Part shown: positions 52,401 to 61,000 of the stretch, piece after piece
How positions within the stretch are numbered: the first letter of the stretch is position 1
Layout: each line of letters starts with the position of its first letter
Assembly (NCBI RefSeq): GCF_027942865.1
Contig: NC_134520.1
Span: 38,091,681-38,155,680 of the forward strand
From: Odontesthes bonariensis
Taxonomy: Eukaryota > Chordata > Actinopteri > Atheriniformes > Atherinopsidae
Reading direction: 5' to 3'
DNA: 64,000 bases
Program-made: the position numbers and the translations under genes
Notes under the pieces: model-generated
The model's input: only the letters and a program-made list of their open reading frames with translations
Told to the model about the DNA's origin: nothing
Databases searched by the model: none

Positions 52401-55101
52401 CCAGTCAAACAGCAGCGCTTCAGTTCAACCACTGATGAAGAGGGGCTAGTTTCAGATCAGAAACCTTTCAGGTTTCTCTGAGGATCCTTATTTGACCTCC
52501 TGCTGTTTCCAAAGTCTTTGTAGAACCTCTGATGTTTTACCTCAACAACTTTATATTTAGTTTAAATGACATTTCTCTGTGTGTTTACCTCGTATTTCTG
52601 GAAGTTATTCAGTTGTGTGTTTTGTTCCTCAGACTCCAACAAACCCGTCAGTCTGTCCTCTTCCTCCTCTCGCCCGGCTGTCCGTTTGCCCTCCATCTCC
52701 TTCATCACTGCTCAGCCCTACAGCCCTACACCTGCTCCTGCCTCCCCGGTGGGGGTCCGGACCGGCCCCATTGCCCCCCGAGGTCTGACAGAGACTCTGC
52801 TGCTGGACTACGAGGAGCATCGAGCCAAAGCGAAGCTGGAGGAGAGCTCGGTGAGTCTTGGCTCCTGCTGTTATATCGGTAGTTCTCAGCTTCCTCCTTA
52901 TGAGGAGCAGCACTTCCTGACAGGCTGATGATGTCACAACAACAACCGTCTGTTTGTGTTTCAGTACGCAGGAATTCAGCTGGTCGATGACATCAACAAC
53001 GAGGTAAAGTTTGAGATTCTGATGCTGGATCACCTGCAGAATAATCTCAGTTTTTAACAAACTTTAAAATCAACAACAGTCCTGCCTATCCCACTTTATT
53101 CTGACCACACGTGCACAAAAACACTCAAATAACAACAGCAAATAAATATATTGTCAAAGGCTGAAAAGAAAGTGTAGAATTAATTTTATGATTAATTGAG
53201 AATGGCTCCGTGAGGTAACGTGCCCGGTCCGGTTCTCAGGCCTGGACGTAAACTAAAGGAGTTAATTATTTCCATGTGCCTGAAAGTGAGAATCTGAGCT
53301 TTTTATATTATAAAGAACAGCAGAGACGTGGGTCTTGAAGGATAAAGTCTGCCTTGGTGAGAGGTTGGTGACAGTGAAAAACCCTCTTTCAAAAAGTTGC
53401 CAGTTTCCATTGTTGATCAATTCCACGTTCAAGTTCAAGTCTTTTATTGTCAGATGCACAGAACAACAGAGTCGGACTGGGCACTGAAACTCTTAGGACA
53501 GGACACCGTACAGCAGCTACCATAACAAGTACTCTGACAATAAATAGGCAATATGGATACTACAAAATATACATTTTACGCCAATTACTAGAGCTATACT
53601 GAACATATAACACAGAAGTTTTTGCACATTAGCTACGCAACAGCACCACCATCGATTGCTTTTCATATTCTAGCCGGTTTGCTGCCTCATAGAAATTTGA
53701 ACAAAAAGTAGTCTGGGTTAGGGTTAGCCCTAACCCCCAAAACTCTCAACCAAACGTAACTAGTTTGCACAGACATCAGTTGTCAGACCTAAAAGGTACT
53801 CTCTACCGTCTAATCTAGTAGTAGTAGTCTAGATCTAAGACCTTGGACCTCGGGAAGTCTCCTCAGAAGGAGGTTCTTGGAGATGACCTGGGAAACAAGA
53901 AGAGAAGGAGCACAGGAAAACCTCTCAGGAGCTCAGAAGGTCGGCTAGAAGTTACCATAATGGTTACAATCCGGCGAGGAATGGCTGGAAACCACCTCCT
54001 CTGGTACTGCTGGGATGATGAGGCTGATGCTCTGCACCTGTGAGGAATCCAGCACCTGGGGCTCGATGAAGTCAGCCCAGCACACCGGCGCCCTCTGGTG
54101 GAGAGACTTGGTCAAAACCAAAAAACCCCCAATCCCTGACAGGCAGCTGTTTATGTGGAACCTTTGGTGTTCCCAAAGAGGTCAAGAATAACTTTATTGT
54201 TCCAGAAAACTCTCTTTTCCAGGTGGATAGGCTTAGCTCTCAGTTTAGCATAATCTATCATGGTTAGCTTAATCTCTACGGTCTGCAGGATATAACTGGT
54301 GGAGTTGGTGGATGATTCCAACAACAGGAAACACAGTTGGTGAACAAACACAGTTGTCTGGATGTCGCCCAGCTCTGCCTCCAGTTTGGAGAATGTTATG
54401 TTGAACTATAGATCGATGCTGCTGTGTTCTGCTAGCGTTGTTATAAGCATTATGTATGGTTTAGTGCTTCTTTGTCTTCAGTGTGTTGGAGAAATATCAA
54501 ATTTACCCAAGTGTCTATGGCTGGTTATGGAGCTCTGGCTGAGCAATCAGGAATGCTATCAGTGGGGAAAAGGGCGATGACCAGAAGCCAAAATCTATTT
54601 AGTTTTCAAACACTTCTAAATAAGATGAGAATAAATGAGTGTAAACCTGCAGCTCGACACAGTTTTAGGAGGCGTGCTCACCTCCAACATATTAGTGTTT
54701 CTATCCAAATGTTGATGAAAGATCCACCACATTCAGCTGATATTATTCCTGCACTTCATGTCTTTGAGGAGTCATCAAAAGAAGCTCATTCCCAGGAAAA
54801 ATGGAAGGCAAAACAGTGACTTTTAAAAACTACAGCAGACATAGAAACCAGAAACCAGCTCGTAGCCACTCTGAGCGTCTCAGGGTGCTACTCTGGGTAC
54901 CAGAAACCAAACCAGGAACTTCATTACTGTGAGCAACATGACTATAAGAGTAAATCCTCCTGATTGTTTTTTTTCTCTTTGTCTCCGTCTGTATCTTTTG
55001 TCACTTTTCAGGTGGTGGACTCGACTCGAGTCGTTCGTCATAAGAACCAGCGAGCTCTGCTGTGGGAAGCCGGAGTATTTGAAAACCAGGAGAACCAGTG
55101 A
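46456..55101 (+). CDS. misp: MISP-like mitotic spindle positioning protein
   Basis: MISP is an actin-associated cortical protein needed for spindle orientation and focal-adhesion organisation. Exons are 46456-48634, 52633-52850, 52965-53003 and 55012-55101 (TGA), all in phase; ATG at 46552 (AGCCATGG context) unless an upstream exon is used. From that ATG the protein has about 809 residues. It is a mostly disordered, Ser/Pro-rich scaffold with the MISP/AKAP2-type motif [20 protein letters not shown] at 47682-47740. A second charged helix starts [20 protein letters not shown] near 48256 and runs into a long Arg/Glu/Thr repeat (48296-48550). The last exons give [31 protein letters not shown] and [20 protein letters not shown], the C-terminal domain shared by MISP and AKAP2. 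Nearby med16 supports MISP over AKAP2, since both lie in 19p13.3 in human. An exon-like 48780-48830 segment was not needed for phase. Confidence 0.75.
48296..48550 (+). repeat. Coding repeat of charged residues in misp
   Basis: Tandem 12-bp and 24-bp units (GAGGCCAGGAAG, GAGGAGCCCAGGACGGAGAC) encode EAREEARK and EEPRTETR repeats, about 85 residues with no stop. A shorter coding repeat ([10 protein letters not shown]) lies at 47335-47385 and [11 protein letters not shown] at 47870-47905. Confidence 0.9.
48818..50022. repeat. 18/19-bp minisatellite in a misp intron
   Basis: About 66 copies of CGGTTCAGGGGGGCCGAG (18 bp) and CTGTGGTTCAGGGGGGCAG (19 bp) units. It starts about 185 bp after the misp large-exon donor. 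Long plus-strand ORFs through it ([16 protein letters not shown]) are repeat artefacts. 50023-50480 is unremarkable. Confidence 0.95.
50480..51425. repeat. About 60-bp minisatellite in a misp intron
   Basis: About 16 copies of a 55-63 bp unit containing GGCTTGTTGCCTCCTGACCT, TCAGTGAACAGGAGAG and a variable number of ATGG repeats. 51426-51900 holds nothing recognisable. Confidence 0.95.
51915..52385. repeat. GAGGCCCGATGGT array in a misp intron
   Basis: Mixed units of GGTGAGGCCCGAT and GGGTCTAGGGTTAGGGTATG. It gives spurious minus-strand ORFs. Confidence 0.93.
53004..55011. other. Last misp intron
   Basis: 53428-53660 looks like an inverted retroelement 3' end (AGTCTTTTATTGTCAGATGC then ACAGAACAACAGAGTC). 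The rest (53100-53420, 53660-54990) is AT-rich with short open frames without family features. Confidence 0.5.
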
Positions 55102-55129
55102 GAACCGCACCGGGCAACAGCACCGGTGG

Positions 55130-55225
55130 GGACCGGTGGGCACCGGGCACCAGCACCGGGCACCAGCACCGGGCACCAGCACCGGGCACCAGCACCGGGC
55201 ACCAGCACCGGGCACCAGCACCGAG
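55130..55225. repeat. 13-bp array in the misp 3' UTR
   Basis: About seven copies of CACCAGCACCGGG starting about 30 bp after the misp stop codon. Confidence 0.93.
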
Positions 55226-55480
55226 CTTCCTAAGGACAGTTAGCTCAGCAACTGGATCATTTCTTCTCCCAGCAGAGTCTCAGATGGCTTTGCAATGGGA
55301 CGCTTAACCAGAATAGGCTGCCTCTGATTGGCCCTTTTAGACAGTGTGCCCTTGCCTTGTCCAATCAGCTGGCAGCTGCTGAGTAGACCCTCAACGTGTT
55401 GCATTCAAAGACTTGTTTAATCCACAGACGTGTAATTCGACACAGTAAAATGAAGCTGATGCATCTAAAAGTGTCAAAAG

Positions 55481-55486
55481 AATAAA
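55481..55486 (+). promoter_or_regulatory. Poly(A) signal AATAAA, misp
   Basis: AATAAA about 380 bp after the misp stop codon, followed by T-rich sequence. A second AATAAA lies near 55593. Confidence 0.5.
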
Positions 55487-56224
55487 AATGATTTTCTGTC
55501 CTCAGTCTTTCGTGCTGTCTGTCTGTGGAAATGAAACTCGCTCTTTTCACAGGTTTGTAGCAAAGCGAGTTACTGTTTATATATACTTATATAAATAAAA
55601 CTGAATTTAATTTAATTAAACTGCCGTTGTGTCAAAGCTGTAGAATATATCAACAAACCCTTTAGTCCAGTTAAAGTTGAGTCTTTCCTGCCCCGGTTAA
55701 ACTTTGAATGATGTCTCTGTGATGCCGTATGGCTGAGTTATGAGGCCTCCAAATAGGGCTGTTTTTGTCCCATTACTTATGAATTTTAATGCATTTTCTA
55801 TAGAGAAAACTCCCAGTTTTCCACATTTTCCCGGAATTCTGTTCGAGTAATGAGAGAGAGAAATAAAAGCACACTTTTTTAATGCCTAAAATTTCATTTA
55901 AATTCCTTTAATTTACTCTGCCTTGCATTAATAACATTTGCGCAAATATCATCATAGTACAATACAATGTAAATTTTCCACATACCCTATATTTCTTATT
56001 GGTTCAGTCTGCTCAGTTAAATTTATTTTTACCTTTATTGTTAAATGTACAAATCTGTTTTTATTTAGTTTACTGATGTTCATTATTATTATTATAATTG
56101 CAATTATTATTATTTACCCTACTCTTCATACTGTAGATTTGTATATAGCTAATGTTTATTCTCTATTTTTATTCTATTTCTATTCTAATTCTATTCTATT
56201 TGCTTGTTAAATGTACGCTGCTGC

Positions 56225-56261
56225 TGCAACACAATAATTTCCCAAATTAGGATGAATAAAG

Positions 56262-56304
<43 letters not shown>
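56225..56304. mobile_element. LINE 3' tail with (TATC)n microsatellite
   Basis: ATAATTTCCCAAATTAGGAT then GAATAAAGTCTATC followed by about ten TATC repeats, a typical fish LINE 3' end. The same tail occurs inverted at 57184-57303. The AT-rich 55840-56220 may be the body of this insertion. Confidence 0.65.
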
Positions 56305-56305
<1 letters not shown>

Positions 56306-56639
56306 ATATAAACTTGGTTTTATGTGGTCTGGATGTAAAGTCATCGTTTCTACAAATGTTTATCTGGAATTAAAACATAAATGTCAGCTTCTCGGTTATG
56401 GTCACGTTTTCAAAATCTTCCCCATTCATAGATTATATGACAACAAAATAAAACATAATAATATCAATAAAATAATACATCCATGTATCAGACGCACATG
56501 GCAGGAAATGTTCCCCGGGCTGGCAGTAGGATGCCCGCGGAAACCCTCCAGGGAAACAGCCGGTTCAGGCACAGCCTCACATTATGGATCCTATAATAAT
56601 CAGGGACTTTACTCTGGAGATCACACATACATCCAAACA

Positions 56640-56941
56640 CGGTTTGTGTGATGTTTAACCCCGAATCCGCTCAGCGAAACTGCCCACCGTGTTTGTTTAA
56701 CACAGGCAGCGGAGCGGGCAGCTTTAAGAGATGTGGGGTCCTAACTCATTGTGGCAGCGAAGGAGCCGGGAGCGGTTTGTTTGCTAACACCGTTAAATGG
56801 CTAAAGCTGCTGTTTTAAAGCTGAAACTGAACCCGTTTAAGCTCATGAGCTGATTTTAACTTTATGTTTTTGTCGTTTCTAACAAATAGTAACACTTTTA
56901 ATTTATTTCTAACCGCGTCTCTGGAGCCGAAACCCAGCCAG
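56640..56941 (+). promoter_or_regulatory. Putative med16 promoter and untranslated first exon
   Basis: CG-richer stretch with GGCAGCGGAGCGGGCAG and GGCAGCGAAGGAGCCGGGAG, ending GAGCCGAAACCCAGCCAG/GTGAGC at 56941, a strong donor. It would splice to an acceptor just ahead of the med16 ATG. The transcription start is not defined and there is no TATA box. Confidence 0.4.
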
Positions 56942-57183
56942 GTGAGCTAACGTTAGCGGCTAACCAACAGCTCTGCAACGGGATGCTAACTGTTTGTTTG
57001 TATGAACTATCACTGAATAAGTTTTGTTCTTAAGTTAACTTAAAGTTCACCGAACTTAAATCAATCTGAAGTCTCACTTTTTACGGGTTTTCAGAGTAAA
57101 TCACTGGTGACTAACGTGACCTAAAGGACAGAAATGTTCCTAAATTAGACGATTTTTAAAGGGAGTTCGCAATGGAGAGACTT

Positions 57184-57303
57184 AGATAGATAAGTACTTT
57201 ATTCATCCCAACTTGGGAAATTATTGTGTTGCAGCAGCATACAGTATAAAATATATGTAAACAATTAAAGTAAAAACAAGTAAATAGAATAGAATAAAAA
57301 TAG
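57184..57303 (-). mobile_element. Short LINE tail insertion flanked by a 96-bp duplication
   Basis: Inverted LINE 3' end (GATAGATAAGTACTTTATTC, CAACTTGGGAAATTATTG). The flanks 57088-57183 and 57304-57399 are direct copies of each other with about three mismatches, so the host sequence was duplicated over some 96 bp. Confidence 0.75.
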
Positions 57304-57706
57304 TTTTTAGAGTAAATCACTGGTGACTAACGTGACCTAAAGCACAGAAATGTTCCTAAATTCGACGATTTTTAAAGGGAGTTCGCAATGGAGAGACTTG
57401 GTCTATAATACAGCAGAATTAAACGTTACATCTCCCAGATTTTGCTTTATCATGGTGATTAAATGCAGATTGTTTGTTTAATCCTCACATAAATAGCCCC
57501 CAAAAATTATAAATGATAAACGTGTTTATTTAATAATTTCTGGATTAAAGTTTTAAAACGAAGTTTAGAGAAAAATCTTCATCTCTGTAACGATTAAATG
57601 TTTGTTGTGGATGTTTCTGAGTTATGGTTTTGTTCACTGGACTGTTTCAGGTATTTTCTCTGTTGATCCGTTTGTTTTTTCTTCAGGTTGGTCTGATTAT
57701 ATATGA

Positions 57707-57809
57707 AAGCCGTTTCCGCCACTTAATAAAAATAAATTTAGAAATACTATCTCATAATTATGAGATAGTATTTCTAAATTTATTTTTATTAAGTGGCGGA
57801 AACGGGCTT
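57707..57809. repeat. About 100-bp near-perfect palindrome
   Basis: Two arms of about 51 bp meet at 57757/57758 without a spacer. The arms run from AAGCCGTTTCCGCCACTTAA to ACTATCTCATAA and back; the only visible difference is one extra C in GAAACGGGCTT. It is a hairpin MITE or similar in the putative first med16 intron. Confidence 0.93.
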
Positions 57810-57930
57810 CCATGGATTTAACATGAACATTAACATGTTTTTAATGGTTCTGACGGCACCTGATCATACAGGGTTGGTTTCCCTGCTCTGAAAGCATTTA
57901 GATTGATCAGAATAAACAGATTTGATGGGG

Positions 57931-58036
57931 GGCACCTGTGGTTTCCAGGCACGGCCTTTTCTTCTTCTGTGGTTAAATCATGTGGCACCTGTGGTTTCCA
58001 GGCGCGGCCTTTTCTTCTTCTGTGGTTAAATCATGG
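57931..58036 (+). repeat. 53-bp tandem duplication spanning the med16 acceptor and start codon
   Basis: Two copies (57931-57983, 57984-58036) of a 53-bp unit with CACCTGTGGTTTCCAGGC, the pyrimidine stretch CCTTTTCTTCTTCTG and GGTTAAATCATG. Each carries an acceptor TTTCCAG and an ATG (57980 and 58033). Only the second ATG is in frame with MED16. Confidence 0.93.
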
Positions 58037-61000
58037 AGCTGGCCTACGTGTGTGAGTGGGAGAAGCAGCCAAAGAGCACGCACTGCCCGTCCATCCCGCT
58101 GGTCTGCGCCTGGTCCTGCCGGAACCTGGTGGCCTTCACCACCGACCTGAAGAACGACAGCGAGGACAAGGGTACGGGCACGCTCACATGCACGCTCATA
58201 TGCACGCAGCCTCTAGGCCCCGCCTCCTCAGCTCACTGTCTCTGTTCCAGATGTCAGTCACATGATCCACATCATTGACTCGGAGCACCCGTGGGACGTT
58301 TTCTCCATCAACTCCGGACACAGCGAGGTCATCTCCTGCCTGGAGTGGGACCAGTCAGGTGAGTCTCACACCTGCGGGTGAGTTACACACCTGTGGGTGA
58401 GTTGTACACCTGTGGGTGAGTTGTACACCTGCGGGTGAGTCTCACACCTGTGGGTGAGTTACACACCTGTGGGTGAGTTACACACCTGTGGGTGAGTTGT
58501 ACACCTGTGGGTGAGTTGTACACCTGTGGGTGAGTTGTACACCTGTGGGTGAGTTGTACACCTGCGGGTGAGTCTCACACCTGTGGGTGAGTTACACACC
58601 TGTGGGTGAGTTGTACACCTGTGGGTGAGTTGTACACCTGTGGGTGAGTTACACACCTGTGGGTGAGTTGTACACCTGTGGGTGAGTTGTACACCTGTGG
58701 GTGAGTTACACACCTGTGGGTGAGTTGTACACCTGTGGGTGAGTTGTACACCTGCGGGTGAGTTGTACACCTGTGGGTGAGTTGTACACCTGCGGGTGAG
58801 TCTCACACCTGTGGGTGAGTTACACACCTGTGGGTGAGTTACACACCTGTGGGTGAGTTGTACACCTGTGGGTGAGTTGTACACCTGTGGGTGAGTTGTA
58901 CACCTGTGGGTGAGTTACACACCTGTGGGTGAGTTGTACACCTGTGGGTGAGTTACACACCTGTGGGTGAGTTGTACACCTGTGGGTGAGTTGTACACCT
59001 GTGGGTGAGTTGTACACCTGTGGGTGAGTTACACACCTGTGGGTGAGTTACACACCTGTGGGTGAGTCTCACACCTGCGGGTGAGTTGTACACCTGTGGG
59101 TGAGTTGTACACCTGCGGGTGAGTCTCACACCTGTAGGTGAGTTACACACCTGTGGGTGAGTTACACACCTGTGGGTGAGTTACACACCTGTGGGTGAGT
59201 TACACACCTGTGGGTGAGTTGTACACCTGTGGGTGAGTTGTACACCTGTGGGTGAGTTGTACACCTGTGGGTGAGTTACACACCTGTGGGTGAGTTGTAC
59301 ACCTGTGGGTGAGTTACACACCTGTGGGTGAGTTGTACACCTGTGGGTGAGTTGTACACCTGTGGGTGAGTTGTACACCTGTGGGTGAGTTGTACACCTG
59401 TGGGTGAGTTGTACACCTGTGGGTGAGTTACACACCTGTGGGTGAGTTGTACACCTGTGGGTGAGTTACACACCTGTGGGTGAGTTGTACACCTGTGGGT
59501 GAGTTGTACACCTGTGGGTGAGTTACACACCTGTGGGTGAGTTACACACCTGTGGGTGAGTTACACACCTGTGGGTGAGTTCTACTAGCCTGGGCGAAAG
59601 CCGACTGTTGACTCCGTCAAACAGTCTGGAAAAACCCAAGAGGAATCCGTTCCCATGGAGGGTGGGACCTTACTCAGCAACTTAAATTAATTGGAGTAAC
59701 AGAGTTCCCTTAACCAATCAGTAATGTTTAGAAAGGACGTTGGTTATGCGCCGAGGTTCATGCTTACTCTCGCGAGGCTCTAGCTCGCGAATCACGCTTC
59801 CCACATCCGCTTTCATTACACCGGTACCATTTGATAAATCAAACTTTTCCCAAAGCCAGTTGGAAGGAGAGCTACGACATCCTTGCCACTAACAAAATTG
59901 ACGAGGCATTCCTCTTGCTCTTGTTTTAATTGTATAATGCTCCCCAGAGTTGAGACAACTTCATGGATAGCTTCTAGCGTTCTTCCGTCGCCATGTTTAT
60001 TTCCGCTGCGGTTGAACTACAATTATATGGACTACAATGGACTCCGCGCGTGAGTTCTGCGTCACCACTCGCAACTGTTTGCTGATTGGCAAAACACTGA
60101 GCGAACCGAGGTAGGGGGGTTGGGCCAGACTATGTGCGGAGCCAAAATCTTTGGGCGGAAGTACGTAGGATGGCGTCGCCAGGCTAGAGTTCTACACCTG
60201 TGGGTGAGTTTTACACCTGTGGGTGAGTTAAAGGGATAGTTCGGGATATTTGACATGAATCTGTATGGCATCACCATAACCAGTGTCGTGCATTCAAACT
60301 GACTTACCCCCGACAGTGTCCTGTGAGCCGAGTTCTTGTCCAGTGTTGGTCAAGGCGAAAGTAGTCCGGCTTGTTTGCTGGGGTCAAGAAATTAGCGCGT
60401 TTTTCTTCCCAAAACAGTACGTGTGCTAAAGAGTGATTTATTTCATCACAAAAACCGAAGCCGGCAAAAGTCACTCCTCGTTATCACTTGGGCCCTATAC
60501 TGTCTCTCATTGTGTATCAGTGCGCACGTCATTCTGACCGCGAGCTGTGCGCACGAGTCTTTCTGTTCTTTGGCAGTGCTCAACACTTACTCTGCAGACA
60601 ACTGGCCATCGGGTCCAGCTGGTCTGGGACGCCTCTTCCAGTTGATCCTGGGAACATGGAAAAAAGTTCTCAAGACGCCTGCATTCAGGAGTGCAGGGAA
60701 GTCCCCGTTATTTGTGATGCAGGCAGCAGCTGTCCCGCGGCCGCCGACATCCTCATCTATGGAAAGGTTTTGTATCTGGGGCATAACTAAATCCCACTCG
60801 TGTCAGCAGTAACATTCCACCTCTGTCTGCATTACTTCGCACTTCAAACAAGTGCACCAGGATTTGTCGGCCACCCTGGGTATCGCAGCTCCAGCAGTGG
60901 CTCCAGCTTCTGTTTCCATCACTTCTCTGTCCACCCTCTCTCTTTCTGCCCGATCTAAGTCCATTTGGCGAACTTCCTCCTCAGTATACTCGGGTTCATA

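Noticed and set aside
53843..54043. 66-codon ORF in the last misp intron
   Set aside because: No splice fit, no domain and AT-rich surroundings; likely chance.
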